Below are positions 34,829 through 44,129 of a DNA stretch of 64,000 nucleotides, in pieces. Positions within the stretch are counted from its first letter, which is position 1. Each line of letters opens with the position of its first letter. The DNA lies in assembly GCF_014195095.1 (NCBI RefSeq), contig NZ_JACIBC010000005.1, forward strand, positions 62,001 through 126,000, written 5' to 3'. This DNA is from Rhizobium sp. BK602 (GTDB lineage: Bacteria; Pseudomonadota; Alphaproteobacteria; Rhizobiales; Rhizobiaceae). The position numbers and the translations under genes are program-made. The notes beneath the pieces were generated by a model. It saw only the letters and a list, made by a program, of their open reading frames with translations. It was not told where the DNA came from and did not search any database.

Positions 34829-35066
34829 CTCTCGTAGGGCGCCGCCCCATAGCGAGATTTTCTCGTGACTTTCGGATGCCACTGCCGACCGAAAACGGTA
34901 CATTCTCACGGTTAACTGCCAACGACACAAAGCGGGTCGGAAAATCACAACTTTCGACCGCCTCTGCCACAATTACGCCCGCCGTTTCCGGAATTGTCGG
35001 CGGCACGCATACCCCGTCGATCCCGGGGATAATCCGGTGCGTTCTTCGGGAAGTATGGTTTGTGAC

Positions 35067-35828
35067 ATGAAGACTGTAAGACTAGCCCTTTTGCCCGCCC
35101 TGGCTCTGCTGATGGCGAGCGCCACCGTGCATGCTCAGGAATGGCCGTATTTGCCGGATTATGGTGACGACCCGGATGGCGGCTATACCAATCAGCGTTA
35201 CTGGCCGGAGGCGCCGCCGCGCCGTTATCGCGATGCCCGCCGCTTCGACGATGACTATAGCGATCAGGGTGGCTATTATGACGACGAAGACGGTGACTTT
35301 CCCTACCGCGCACGTCCACAGCGACGGGCTTCGATCGATCCACAATTCAATCCTGGCGTCAAAGATGACAGGCGGGCGAGCCTGGCGCAGTCGCCGATCC
35401 CGCGTACCGTCGTACCTTTCTCCGGCTACGAACCGGGCACGATCGTGATCTCGACCAAGGAAAAGCGCCTCTATCTCGTGCTCAACGACGGGACTGCGCT
35501 CAAATACGGCATTGGTGTCGGCAAGCAGGGTTTTGCCTGGAAGGGCACGCAGACGATCAGCCGCAAGGCGGAGTGGCCGAACTGGACGCCGCCCAAGGAA
35601 ATGATCGCCCGCCGGCCGGAACTGCCTGACCGCATGGATGGCGGCCTCAATAATCCCCTCGGGGCGAGAGCGCTCTATCTCGGTTCCACCCTTTACCGCA
35701 TCCATGGCACCAATGAGCCCAACTCGATCGGCAAGGCGGTGTCCTCCGGCTGCATCCGCATGGCAAATCCGGACGTGATGGATCTTTATGGCCGAGTCGG
35801 GGTGGGAACAAAGGTCGTCGTGCTCTGA
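35067..35828 (+). CDS. Exported L,D-transpeptidase (YkuD domain)
   Basis: 253 aa from the ATG at 35067. Signal peptide (VRLALLPALALLMASATVHA), a Tyr/Asp/Arg-rich linker of about 80 residues, then a YkuD domain with the active-site block: YRIHGTNEPNSIGKAVSSGC followed by IRMANPDVM, containing the catalytic His, Ser, Cys and Arg. The enzyme forms L,D-cross-links in peptidoglycan or attaches proteins to it in the periplasm. Rhizobia use many L,D-transpeptidases for polar growth. It stands alone; no regulator is adjacent. Confidence 0.92.
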   Translation: MKTVRLALLPALALLMASATVHAQEWPYLPDYGDDPDGGYTNQRYWPEAPPRRYRDARRFDDDYSDQGGYYDDEDGDFPYRARPQRRASIDPQFNPGVKDDRRASLAQSPIPRTVVPFSGYEPGTIVISTKEKRLYLVLNDGTALKYGIGVGKQGFAWKGTQTISRKAEWPNWTPPKEMIARRPELPDRMDGGLNNPLGARALYLGSTLYRIHGTNEPNSIGKAVSSGCIRMANPDVMDLYGRVGVGTKVVVL

Positions 35829-35962
35829 TAGCCCCCTCCCGTTTGGGTGTCCGTCTGGATAGCCATCGTTGCGTATCATAAGGCGAAGGTCGCCCTGCCC
35901 CCTATGAAGCCCGTTGCATGGTGCTGCCATTTGTCCGCACCGGCGCCTGCTCCCACCGTCGC

Positions 35963-36616
35963 TCAGGGCCAGATCGGCCGTTCGCGCCTGGTAATGTCCG
36001 ACAGGATCACGTCCATCGCGGCGATCTCCGGGGCGGATATCTCGTGAGCGCGATCCGGAAAGATCTCGCAGCGCAGGCGCGCCCGCGCCCGCGCCAGCGC
36101 CTCGGCGGCGGCCGAGAACGCATCTGTCGATATCCACGAATCCTTGTCCGAGCCCGTAAGATAGACCGGCATGCAGTCGAGATCGGCAAAGGGCCGCTGG
36201 CAGGACGCCGTGCCGACCCGGCAGCCGGTGAAATTGATCATCGTACCGGTCCAGGGGCCGTGCTGCATGGCGTATTCGATCGCCAGGCAGGCGCCCTGGC
36301 TGAAGCCGGCGATCACCAGGGGCACATGCCGCCGCGTGCTTCGGGCCGCTTCCACCACCAGGCTGCGGATATGGGCGACGGAATTGCCGAGCTGCTGGCG
36401 GGTCACATCCGTCAGGCAATCCGTGGCGCGAGCGTCGTACCAGCTGTTACCGGCCGCACGCGGCAGGATATAGGCCACGCCGGTCGTCTTCAGCCTTGCG
36501 ATCGCCTGCTCCTGCATGTCCTCCGGCGATTGCGTCCGCCCATGAATAAAGATGCAGTGAACAAGTGCCTCCCCGGGCGATGCGCCGAGGAGGAGGGGTG
36601 TTTCGTGTCTTGCCAT
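35963..36616 (-). CDS. Phospholipase/carboxylesterase-type alpha/beta hydrolase (MhqD-like)
   Basis: 217 aa from the ATG at 36616, 14 bases after the stop of the ring-cleavage dioxygenase gene. Features: oxyanion region IFIHGRTQSPEDM, nucleophile elbow GFSQG, Asp in LTGSDKDSW and His in FPDRAHEIS. In Bacilli the MhqD esterase is encoded with the MhqO hydroquinone dioxygenase, and the same pair occurs here. It probably hydrolyses an ester or ring-cleavage product. The substrate is not known. Confidence 0.85.
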   Translation of the reverse strand: MARHETPLLLGASPGEALVHCIFIHGRTQSPEDMQEQAIARLKTTGVAYILPRAAGNSWYDARATDCLTDVTRQQLGNSVAHIRSLVVEAARSTRRHVPLVIAGFSQGACLAIEYAMQHGPWTGTMINFTGCRVGTASCQRPFADLDCMPVYLTGSDKDSWISTDAFSAAAEALARARARLRCEIFPDRAHEISAPEIAAMDVILSDITRRERPIWP

Positions 36617-36630
36617 GGATCGGGCTCCGC

Positions 36631-37587
36631 TCAGAAGTTGGCGGGTTCCAGTCCGGCGATCAGTTCCTGCTTGCGGTCCTCGAACCAGGGCGGGAAGACG
36701 AGCGTTGTGCCGATCTTGTCGGCAGGCTCGTCGAGTGCCCAGCCCCCTTCGACCGACCATGCAATCTCGAACAGTGCTCCGCCCGGCGAGCGGACATAGC
36801 AGGACTTGAAATAGTTGCGGTCCTTCTGGTCGGAGACGTCGGTGAAACCGAGGCCTTCGAGATGCGCCTTGAGCTTCAGCTGATTTTCCTCGTTGCCGGT
36901 ATTGAGCGCGAGATGGTGGATCGTGCCGCCGGCGAGCGTCCAGGTTCCCTGCGGGCCGTTCGATTCCTGCAGAACCTCGACCATGCTGTTCGGACCACCG
37001 GCATTCGGCACGGAGAACATCAGGCCTTCGTCACTGTCGGCTTCCTTCTTCATCGACATGCCGACGCCGAGGAAGTCGTCCATTGCGGTACGGTCGAAGA
37101 CGGCGATGGCTGCACCGTAGATACCCTTGATGCCATGGGCGGCGCTTACGCCCTGCGCTTCGTTGACGATCGGAGAGCGATTGTCAGCGGGACTCTCCAC
37201 GAGTTCATGCGGAATGCCGCAGGGATGCTTGAAGGCGACGCGCGCGATGCCGAAGCGCGAGATTTTCCGGGCCTCGACGCCCTTGCCATTCAGCCGGTCG
37301 ACCCAATAATCGGCCGCACCGACGGGAATCGCCTGCAGGATGATCTTCGACTGATTGGTGCCGCGCCGGCCATAGACGGCGGGCTTGCGGAAGGGAAACG
37401 TGGTGATGATGGTCGATGCGTCGCCGTTCCGCGATCCATAATAGAGATGATAGACCGGGATCGTGCCGTCGAACAGCACGGTACGCTTGACCGAATAAAG
37501 CCCGAGCACCTTGGTATAGAAATCGTAGTCTTCCTGCACGCCGTCGGTGCAGAGCGTCAAATGGTGATACCCGCTGACAAGAGCCAT
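36631..37587 (-). CDS. Ring-cleaving extradiol dioxygenase of the PcpA/LinE/MhqO type
   Basis: 318 aa, the normal size for (chloro)hydroquinone 1,2-dioxygenases of the vicinal-oxygen-chelate fold. Two glyoxalase-like modules. The Fe(II) ligands expected from PcpA are in place: first His in SGYHHLTLCTD, second in GGTIHHLALNTG, Glu in GGALFEIAWSV. It opens hydroquinones between a hydroxylated carbon and its neighbour using O2. The ATG at 37587 has GGAGGAGAA upstream. It is divergent to a LysR gene and followed by an esterase. Whether the substrate is chlorinated, methylated or plain hydroquinone cannot be read from the sequence. Confidence 0.87.
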   Translation of the reverse strand: MALVSGYHHLTLCTDGVQEDYDFYTKVLGLYSVKRTVLFDGTIPVYHLYYGSRNGDASTIITTFPFRKPAVYGRRGTNQSKIILQAIPVGAADYWVDRLNGKGVEARKISRFGIARVAFKHPCGIPHELVESPADNRSPIVNEAQGVSAAHGIKGIYGAAIAVFDRTAMDDFLGVGMSMKKEADSDEGLMFSVPNAGGPNSMVEVLQESNGPQGTWTLAGGTIHHLALNTGNEENQLKLKAHLEGLGFTDVSDQKDRNYFKSCYVRSPGGALFEIAWSVEGGWALDEPADKIGTTLVFPPWFEDRKQELIAGLEPANF

Positions 37588-37714
37588 GTTCTCCTCCTCC
37601 GAATAGGGTCGACAGTCCGGATGCGGTTCCTCCGCCGTTCTCATCCGGAAGCCACGGGCGCCGCATGTCGCGGGCGCTGCGTGATGTCATGACTATAGTC
37701 CTTCCATTTGCCTG

Positions 37715-37744
37715 TTGATTGACATTGTTCATGCAGGCTATAGC
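37715..37744 (+). promoter_or_regulatory. Putative promoter of the first LysR gene
   Basis: TTGATT (37715-37720), 18-base spacer, TATAGC (37739-37744). The start would fall within a base or two of the ATG at 37753, giving a leaderless or nearly leaderless message. No Shine-Dalgarno sequence is seen before that ATG, which agrees. Confidence 0.4.
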
Positions 37745-37752
37745 AAATTGCT

Positions 37753-38745
37753 ATGAAGATCGTGGAAGCTCACCTCGTCCAGCTCGCCGCCGTCATCGAA
37801 ACCGGCGGCGTGACTGAAGCCGCCGCCATGCTGGGCATGACGCAATCGGCCGTGTCGCGAACGCTCTCGGTTCTGGAAAAGCGCATCGGCGAACCGCTCT
37901 TCGTCTCCGGACGGCGGCCGATGCAGCCGACGCCGCTCGGCGAACAGCTCGGCCTGCAGGGCAAGGCGATCCTCGCCTCGTCGCGAAAGGCGGCGGAGAT
38001 CATCAGGAGTTTCAAGTCTGGATCGTCGGGCCGGGTGCGGATCGGCGGCGTGCCGTTTTTCATGGACGCGGTCGTCTCATCGATGATCGCCTCGTTCCAG
38101 CGCAGCGAGCCGGGCATCATGGTCCATCAATCCTACGGCAATTATGCAGACCTCGTCGCCGAGCTGGATTCCGGCCAGATCGACCTGGCCGTGACGCCGA
38201 CCGGTTCCGTCGACCTGCGCGCCGACCTGCAATTCGAGCCGATCCTGACGGCGCGCAACGTGCTTGCCTGTGGTGCCGGCCATCCGCTGGTGCGCAAGCG
38301 CAATCTCGCGACCGAGGATATCGTCAACTATCCCTGGGTCGCTCCCCTGCCCGGCTCACCCCTGGTTCTGGACCTGCACAACATCCTGCTGACGCTCGGA
38401 CTGACCGAAGTGTCCCTGCGCTTTGCCGGCGGCTCCCTGCTGAGCGTGGTGAACTACCTGACGGGTACCGATGCGCTGGCAATCCTGCCGCATTCCGTCG
38501 CCTATGCGTTCCGCGGCGAAAACAAGATCGGCATCATCCCGCTCGACATTCCACAGCCCGAGCGTGCCCTGGGCATCATGACGCGGAAGAAGCCCTATTC
38601 AAATCCCGCCGGACGGAAATTTCTCGGGCATCTGCGCCGGGAATTCTCCGAGCTGCGCCGGGCCGTCGAAAAGCACGAGAAAACCATCCAGTGGGTCCAG
38701 GGCCCGTTCATGGGCGAACGCGAGCGAAAGCTTGCGGTGGAATGA
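37753..38745 (+). CDS. LysR-family regulator, divergent to the ring-cleavage dioxygenase
   Basis: 330 aa. N-terminal HTH (HLVQLAAVIETGGVTEAAAM, then LGMTQSAVSRTLSVLEKRIG) and the LysR sensor domain (RVRIGGVPFFMDAVVSSMIA, NYPWVAPLPGSPLVLDL). It is a close paralogue of the LysR protein at 48242: both share HLVQLAAV, GGVTE, EPLF, PTPLG, VPFFMDA/TPFFMDA and the AGGSL...DAL.ILPHSV region. It probably activates the divergent dioxygenase/esterase pair with a phenolic ligand. Its 3' end converges with operon A, 84 bases apart. Confidence 0.88.
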   Translation: MKIVEAHLVQLAAVIETGGVTEAAAMLGMTQSAVSRTLSVLEKRIGEPLFVSGRRPMQPTPLGEQLGLQGKAILASSRKAAEIIRSFKSGSSGRVRIGGVPFFMDAVVSSMIASFQRSEPGIMVHQSYGNYADLVAELDSGQIDLAVTPTGSVDLRADLQFEPILTARNVLACGAGHPLVRKRNLATEDIVNYPWVAPLPGSPLVLDLHNILLTLGLTEVSLRFAGGSLLSVVNYLTGTDALAILPHSVAYAFRGENKIGIIPLDIPQPERALGIMTRKKPYSNPAGRKFLGHLRREFSELRRAVEKHEKTIQWVQGPFMGERERKLAVE

Positions 38746-38829
38746 GCGCGCGGCTCGATCCGAACATGAAAAGAGAGCGCGGCAGCCACGCGCCCCTTTC
38801 GGCACCGCCTCATCTATAGACCAAGCCGA

Positions 38830-39714
38830 TCAGCCGGTCTGCCGGGCCAGCACGAAATCGTGCCTGACGTCCCAGAAGTCGCCATCAAACGCATAGCGCC
38901 TGGCGCGGTCGGGATCATGCACCTTGTCGAACTTGGCGAGCAGGCTTTCCTTGACGCCGAAAACCGCATCCGAATGGATATAGGGATCGTCGGGATCGAA
39001 GATATGGGTCGTCAGCGTCTCGAAGCCGTCGGCGCTGATGATGTAATGCAGATGCGCCGGGCGGAAGGGATGGCGGCCGAGGCTGCCGAGCAGCTGGCCC
39101 ACCGGACCGTCGTCGGGGATGGGGTAATATTTCGGCTTCACGGCACGGAACCAGTAATGACCGTCCGGGCCGGTCCGGAAAATGCCGCGCAAATTGAAGT
39201 CCGGCTGGATGCCCTTCTGCTGCACGTCGTAAAATCCCTCATCATTGGCCTGCCAGACGTCAATGACGGCATTGGCGATCGGCCTGCCCTCGGTGTCGAG
39301 GATGCGGCCTTCGATCACCATGTCCTCGCCCTTGCTGTCGAGGCAGATATTGGCGCCCATGGGCAATTCCGGCGCGTCGGCAACGTGGAACGGGCCGAGG
39401 ACCGTGCTTTCGGAGGCTCCGGACGGTTTGCGATTGTTGATCGCATCGACCAGCATCGACACACCGAGAATGTCGGAAAGCAGGATGAACTCCTGTCGCC
39501 ATTCGTTGCACATCTGGCCGGTGCGGGTCAGGAACAGGATGGCCTGCATCCATTCGTCCTGCGTCGGTTCCAACTCCTTGACCGCCTCGTGCAGTTTGCG
39601 GGTGATGACCTCCATCGCCTGCTTCAGCCGCTCGTCACCGGCGCCGGCGTTGCGGCCGGTCACGACCTCGACCGAGTTCTCCTCAGTGAAATAACCCTTC
39701 TCATGCGCTTCCAT
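38830..39714 (-). CDS. Intradiol dioxygenase, hydroxyquinol 1,2-dioxygenase type (operon A, last gene)
   Basis: 294 aa. N-terminal helical dimerisation domain with WRQEFILLSDILGVSMLVDA, then the intradiol barrel. Fe(III) ligands are present: Tyr in NDEGFYDVQ, Tyr in KPKYYPIPDDGPVG, His pair in FRPAHLHYI. The GPF(H/Y)xADAPxLP.GANI segment fits hydroxyquinol or chlorocatechol dioxygenases. It opens 1,2,4-trihydroxybenzene to maleylacetate. It starts seven bases after the TfdB-like gene. A second, diverged homologue heads the same operon (47301-48161), so one of them may prefer a substituted ring. Confidence 0.88.
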   Translation of the reverse strand: MEAHEKGYFTEENSVEVVTGRNAGAGDERLKQAMEVITRKLHEAVKELEPTQDEWMQAILFLTRTGQMCNEWRQEFILLSDILGVSMLVDAINNRKPSGASESTVLGPFHVADAPELPMGANICLDSKGEDMVIEGRILDTEGRPIANAVIDVWQANDEGFYDVQQKGIQPDFNLRGIFRTGPDGHYWFRAVKPKYYPIPDDGPVGQLLGSLGRHPFRPAHLHYIISADGFETLTTHIFDPDDPYIHSDAVFGVKESLLAKFDKVHDPDRARRYAFDGDFWDVRHDFVLARQTG

Positions 39715-39721
39715 TGTCGCC

Positions 39722-41476
39722 TCACCGATCCAGAATGATTTTCAATACGCGGCGCAATTCGCCTTTGGGATCGGCGGCCATGGCCTCCGAACGCCAGGCG
39801 ACGTGATGGTCGGGCCGCACGAGAACGACGCCAGCATCGCCGACTTCCCGCGCGCGCGCCCAATCGCCGTAATGGTCCTGCCATGGCTGCCGCGGCCCGA
39901 TGATATGGGTCACGAGCGGCAGGTCGAGCTCCGAAGACAGTGCCCGTGCCGCCTCGATCCAGGCGCGCCCTCCGATACCGGTCAGGATGGTGAACCGTCC
40001 ATGACCGCACAGGTCGAGCGTGGATGCTTTCTGGTTGTTGTCATTGAACAGCCAGACATGCGGCAGGCGTCCGCCGGGCCAGGTGGTCTGCTCGAAATGC
40101 AATTCCCGATCCTGCGTAAAGGCTGGCTCGGGCTGACCGTCGGCTTCCACCGCGCCCGATCGGTAGCGCTGGTTCATCTCCACGCCATGCGCATCGAACT
40201 CATAGACCTTGAAGGCAATGGCGGCACGAAGCGCCTCGCGCTGGTTCTCGGCGGCCTGCGTATCGTCGCAGCGACGATCCATGTTTTCCTGCATCTTCAC
40301 CGGATCGATGGATTCGAGCAGGCCGAGTGCCCCGAAAATCGGGCCGAATTCCTCGATGGACTGATTGGCCCGCGTGACGATCTGCCTGGCGATTGGCGCA
40401 CGCTCCTCGGTATAGGTCTCCAGGAGACCGGGGCCGGCCTGACCCTTGATGACCATGGCAAGCTTCCAGGCAAGGTTGAAACCGTCCTGGATCGACGTGT
40501 TGGACCCCAGCCCGTTGGATGGCGGATGGCGGTGGATCGCATCGCCCATGCAAAAGACCCGACCCTTGTGAGCCTGCGCCGCATAACAGTTGTTGACCGT
40601 CCAGGTGGAAACCGATGTGACCTCGATATCGATATCGGGATCTCCGATCAGGTCGCGGGCCACACCCTCGGCAAAGGCATTGTCGACATGCGGCGCGCCC
40701 TCGTTGATGTCGTAGCCCCAATTGATCAGCCACTCGTTCCAGGGCCGGATCATGCGTACCAGCCCCATGCCGATGCCGCCGACATTCGAGCCGGGCTGCA
40801 GCACCCAGTAAAGCACCGAGGGACGATGGGCGACATACCGCGCGAGATCGGCCTTGAAGAGGATGTTCATCGAGCCGGCCACACCCATCTTGCCCTCGAA
40901 GGGCAGGCCGAGATGCTGCGCCACCATCGAGTTGCCGCCATCCGCTCCGACCAGGTATTTCGAGCGCACCGTAAATTCCTTGCCGGTCAGACGGTCACGG
41001 CAGGTCGTCGTTACACCCTCGGCATCCTGCACATGGCTGACATATTCGGTCGACATCCGCGCCTGGGTGCCGCGCGAGCAGGCGGTCTTGAAGAGCAGCG
41101 GCTCCATGAAGGTTTGCGGCAGATCGTTCATCTCGGTGGGCGAGGACATCAGATGCTCCGCCTTGGACCGGGGATGCGTGCCCCAGGTCTTGAGCCGGCC
41201 CAGTTCCTCGCCGGCAAGCGACGTGCAGAAAACGTTCTCGCCCATGATGTCCTGCGGGCTACAATGCAGATAGGCCTCGCCCTCCACCTCGCGGCCGAGG
41301 TCGCGCAGCACTTCCATGGTGCGCTGGTTGGTGATGTGGGCGCGTGGCGTGTTGGCAAGCCAGCGGTAGCGGTTCACCGCCATGTTCTCGATGCCGTAGG
41401 TCGCCAGCAGCGCGGCCGTGGCCGAGCCCGCCGGACCTGTACCAATGATCAATACGTCGGTTTCGATATCAGCCAT
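39722..41476 (-). CDS. FAD-dependent phenol hydroxylase (TfdB-like, 2,4-dichlorophenol 6-monooxygenase type)
   Basis: 584 aa. FAD fingerprints: DVLIIGTGPAGSATAALLAT, the DG motif YLVGADGGNSMVAQHLG and the GD motif GRVFCMGDAIHRHPPSNGLG. The segments RYRWLANTPRAHITNQRTME and YVAHRPSVLYWVLQPG are characteristic of TfdB-type enzymes. A thioredoxin-like C-terminal domain ends the protein. It adds an ortho hydroxyl to a phenol using NADPH and O2. The first eight bases overlap the end of the permease gene upstream; the hydroxyquinol dioxygenase follows immediately. A phenol, resorcinol or chlorophenol could be the substrate. Confidence 0.9.
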   Translation of the reverse strand: MADIETDVLIIGTGPAGSATAALLATYGIENMAVNRYRWLANTPRAHITNQRTMEVLRDLGREVEGEAYLHCSPQDIMGENVFCTSLAGEELGRLKTWGTHPRSKAEHLMSSPTEMNDLPQTFMEPLLFKTACSRGTQARMSTEYVSHVQDAEGVTTTCRDRLTGKEFTVRSKYLVGADGGNSMVAQHLGLPFEGKMGVAGSMNILFKADLARYVAHRPSVLYWVLQPGSNVGGIGMGLVRMIRPWNEWLINWGYDINEGAPHVDNAFAEGVARDLIGDPDIDIEVTSVSTWTVNNCYAAQAHKGRVFCMGDAIHRHPPSNGLGSNTSIQDGFNLAWKLAMVIKGQAGPGLLETYTEERAPIARQIVTRANQSIEEFGPIFGALGLLESIDPVKMQENMDRRCDDTQAAENQREALRAAIAFKVYEFDAHGVEMNQRYRSGAVEADGQPEPAFTQDRELHFEQTTWPGGRLPHVWLFNDNNQKASTLDLCGHGRFTILTGIGGRAWIEAARALSSELDLPLVTHIIGPRQPWQDHYGDWARAREVGDAGVVLVRPDHHVAWRSEAMAADPKGELRRVLKIILDR

Positions 41477-42557
41477 CAGACACTCCCTCATTCGTCTTTG
41501 TCTTGAGTTGGCCCGCCAGAATGCGGCGGACGGGAAACAGCTGGATTCCGGTGCGATCTGCAAACAGGCCCCAGAGACCGCGCGGCGTGAAGAGCATGAT
41601 GAATATGCCGACGAGTCCGAGGATCAAAAGATACCAGGAGCCGTAGTCGGCCAGCACGTTCTGCAGGACGAAGAACACGATCACGCCGACGATCGGACCT
41701 TCGATCGTGCCGATGCCGCCGATCACCACGATGAAGATCACATAGGCCGTCCAGTCCGGCACCGAGAAGGCCGCGTCCGGCGAGATGCGCGCCTTCTGCA
41801 CATAGATGAGCGCGCCCGTCAGCCCGGTCGCCAGCGCCGCCGTCAGATAGACGAAGGACTTGGTCCAGAGCGGATCGACGCCGACCGAGCGGGCGGCCTC
41901 GCGGTTGTCGCGCACCGCGGCGAGACCGAGCCCTTGCTTGGAGCGCAAGAGCTTGTAGATCAGGCCGATGGTGGCGACGGCAAGCACCAGCGCCAGCCAG
42001 TAGCAGACGATGTCGGTGGCCTGCGGCCCGCGCACCCCGAGCATGTCAGCGACCAGGCGGACGCCGAACATATCGCGCGCGACACCCGAGGGCAGCGACG
42101 TGCCGGTCCCGCCGCCAAGCGCCTTCCACTGCGCCAGGGAAAGCCGCACGACTTCGGCTATCACCCAGGTGCCGATGGCGAAATAGGCGCCCTGCAGGCG
42201 AAAGACGAAGAACGCCGTCGGCACGGAAAGCACGAGCGCAGCAAGCCCGCCGAGCAGGATCGCCACGAGCGGGTCGAGCGCCAGCAGGCTGACGCCGGCG
42301 AACATCGCATAGGCGCCAAAGCCGACAAAGGCCTGCTGGCCCACCGAGACAAGACCGGCATAGCCCGCGAGCAGGTTCCAGCACTGGGCCAGCACCAGCA
42401 TGGTGAGGATGAAGAACAGATCCTGGACGACGGCACGCGAGACAAACAGCGGCGCCGCGAAGCCCAGCACGACGACGGCGACGACCAGCAGCATCGAAAC
42501 GGAAGAGCCGCGCGTGCGCGTCGAAACAAGCCAGGATGTGGAAACACGATCCGTCAT
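41469..42557 (-). CDS. Branched-chain-type ABC transporter permease (LivM-like), operon A
   Basis: 362 aa with about ten membrane helices. The family stretch QCWNLLAGYAGLVSVGQQAF and GAYFAIGTWVIAEVVRLSLA are typical of LivM, and IGGIGTIEGPIVGVIVFF lies near the end. The start at 42557 comes one base after the stop of the LivH-like gene. It is one half of the inner-membrane channel. It resembles the LivM-like protein of operon B throughout, so the two transporters share an ancestor. Confidence 0.9.
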   Translation of the reverse strand: MTDRVSTSWLVSTRTRGSSVSMLLVVAVVVLGFAAPLFVSRAVVQDLFFILTMLVLAQCWNLLAGYAGLVSVGQQAFVGFGAYAMFAGVSLLALDPLVAILLGGLAALVLSVPTAFFVFRLQGAYFAIGTWVIAEVVRLSLAQWKALGGGTGTSLPSGVARDMFGVRLVADMLGVRGPQATDIVCYWLALVLAVATIGLIYKLLRSKQGLGLAAVRDNREAARSVGVDPLWTKSFVYLTAALATGLTGALIYVQKARISPDAAFSVPDWTAYVIFIVVIGGIGTIEGPIVGVIVFFVLQNVLADYGSWYLLILGLVGIFIMLFTPRGLWGLFADRTGIQLFPVRRILAGQLKTKTNEGVSDG

Positions 42558-42558
42558 T

Positions 42559-43422
42559 TCAGTCCACCGCCCGTGGGAAGAGGCCGCGCGGCCTGATGAG
42601 CAGGACCAGCAGGAAGGCGACGTGGCCGGCCAGGATCTGCCATTCCGGATTGATCGCAGCCCCAAGCGTCTGCGCGACGCCGATGATGATGCCGCCCGCG
42701 AGCGTCCCCCAGAATGAACCCAGCCCGCCGATAATCACCGCCTCGAAGGCATAGATCAGGCGTGCCGGCCCCATGGTGGGATCGAAATTGGCACGGGTGC
42801 CCAGATAGAGGGCAGCGATCGTCACCACCATCATGGCTATCCCCGTCGCGGTCGCGAAGATCCGCTCGGCGCGGATGCCCATCAGGCCGGCCGTGGCGCT
42901 GTCGTCCGACGTGGCGCGGAAGGCGCGGCCCAGCGACGTGCGGTAGAACAAGATATTCAGGGCGACAATGACGCCGACGGCGGAGACGAAGGTCAGCAGG
43001 GGCATCGTGCCGATGCTGATCGGACCGAATTGCAGCGAGGCCGTTTCCAGCGCCCCGGCCGAGATCCGGCGGCTGTCGGCCGAAAACCCTTCGAGCAGGC
43101 CGTTCTGGATGACGACGGAAAGGCCGAAAGTCACCAGCAGCGGCGGCAGGATATCGTCGCCGAGCGTCCGGTTGAGCACCGCGAATTGCAGCACCCAGCC
43201 GAGCACGAACATGATCGGCAAGGCAATCGCGGCGGCGGCGAAAGGATCGAGGCCGAGTGCCGAAACCAGCGTCAGCACCAGGAAGGCGGCCAGCACGATC
43301 AGGTCGCCATGGGCCAGATTGACCAGTCGCATGATGCCGAAGACAAGGCTCAGCCCGGCCGCGAACAGCGCATAGAGACCGCCGAGCAGAACGCCCTGGA
43401 TGATCGTATCAAGCCAGCTCAT
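42559..43422 (-). CDS. Branched-chain-type ABC transporter permease (LivH-like), operon A
   Basis: 287 aa with about eight helices. Starts IIQGVLLGGLYALFAAGLSL, FGIMRLVNLAHGDL, and has the LivH loop IYAFEAVIIGGLGSFWGTLA. The ATG overlaps the stop of the LivF-like gene by four bases (43419-43422). It pairs with the LivM-like protein to form the channel. Its place among ring-hydroxylation and ring-cleavage genes points to an aromatic compound as cargo, not branched-chain amino acids. Confidence 0.9.
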   Translation of the reverse strand: MSWLDTIIQGVLLGGLYALFAAGLSLVFGIMRLVNLAHGDLIVLAAFLVLTLVSALGLDPFAAAAIALPIMFVLGWVLQFAVLNRTLGDDILPPLLVTFGLSVVIQNGLLEGFSADSRRISAGALETASLQFGPISIGTMPLLTFVSAVGVIVALNILFYRTSLGRAFRATSDDSATAGLMGIRAERIFATATGIAMMVVTIAALYLGTRANFDPTMGPARLIYAFEAVIIGGLGSFWGTLAGGIIIGVAQTLGAAINPEWQILAGHVAFLLVLLIRPRGLFPRAVD

Positions 43423-44129
43423 TGCGTGTGCGCTCCAAAATAGGCCGCATGGATATCCTCGCGGCTGAGCGCGGCCGGCGCGCCCGTCAGCGTCACCCGC
43501 CCCTCCATCATGCAATAGACCCTGTCGGCGACCTTCAGCGCCTGGCCGATATCCTGCTCGATGATGACGATGGAAGCGCCGGCCGCGCGTATCCTGGGAA
43601 AGGCGGCGTAGATATCCCTCACCACCACCGGCGCCAGACCGAGGCTGACCTCGTCGCAGAGCAGGACGCGTGGATTGGACATCAGCGCCCGGCCGATTGC
43701 CACCATCTGCTGCTGGCCGCCCGACAGCGCCGTGCCGGGGCTGTGCCGCCGCTCCTTCAGCACCGGAAAGAGATCGTAGACGGCATCGAGCGTCCAGATG
43801 CCATTGCCGCTACGGCCATACTTGCCGATCAGGAGGTTTTCCTCGACGGACAGCGACGGGAACAGGCGTCGGCCCTCCGGCACCATGGCGATGCCCAGTT
43901 GCACCACGTCGGGCGCCGGCAAGGCACCGATCTCCCGGCCGTCGTAGCGGATATGTCCGGGTGCATTGCGGATGAGGCCGGAAATCGACCGCAGCAGCGT
44001 CGACTTGCCCGCCCCATTGGCGCCGATCACCGCGATCGTCTCGCCCTCGTTCAACGTCATGTCGACGCCGAAAAGCGCCTGGAAGTCACCGTAGAAAGCC
44101 GTCAGACCTTGGATTTCGAGCAGAGCCAT
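43419..44129 (-). CDS. ABC transporter ATP-binding protein (LivF-like), operon A
   Basis: 236 aa. Walker A GANGAGKST, signature LSGGQQQM, Walker B VLLCDEVSLGL, and the LivF-type VPEGRRLFPSLSVEENL after the Q-loop. Start chosen at 44129, where the ATG shares one base with the stop of the LivG-like gene (TGATG). It is one of the two ATPases driving the importer. Its helix after Walker B (SLGLAPVVVRDIYAAFPRIR) is nearly the same as in the operon B protein. Confidence 0.92.
   Translation of the reverse strand: MALLEIQGLTAFYGDFQALFGVDMTLNEGETIAVIGANGAGKSTLLRSISGLIRNAPGHIRYDGREIGALPAPDVVQLGIAMVPEGRRLFPSLSVEENLLIGKYGRSGNGIWTLDAVYDLFPVLKERRHSPGTALSGGQQQMVAIGRALMSNPRVLLCDEVSLGLAPVVVRDIYAAFPRIRAAGASIVIIEQDIGQALKVADRVYCMMEGRVTLTGAPAALSREDIHAAYFGAHTQ

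Noticed and set aside
39803..41506. 567-codon frame opposite the TfdB-like gene
   Set aside because: Antisense shadow of a clear FAD hydroxylase; composition rich in Arg, Gly and His without domains.
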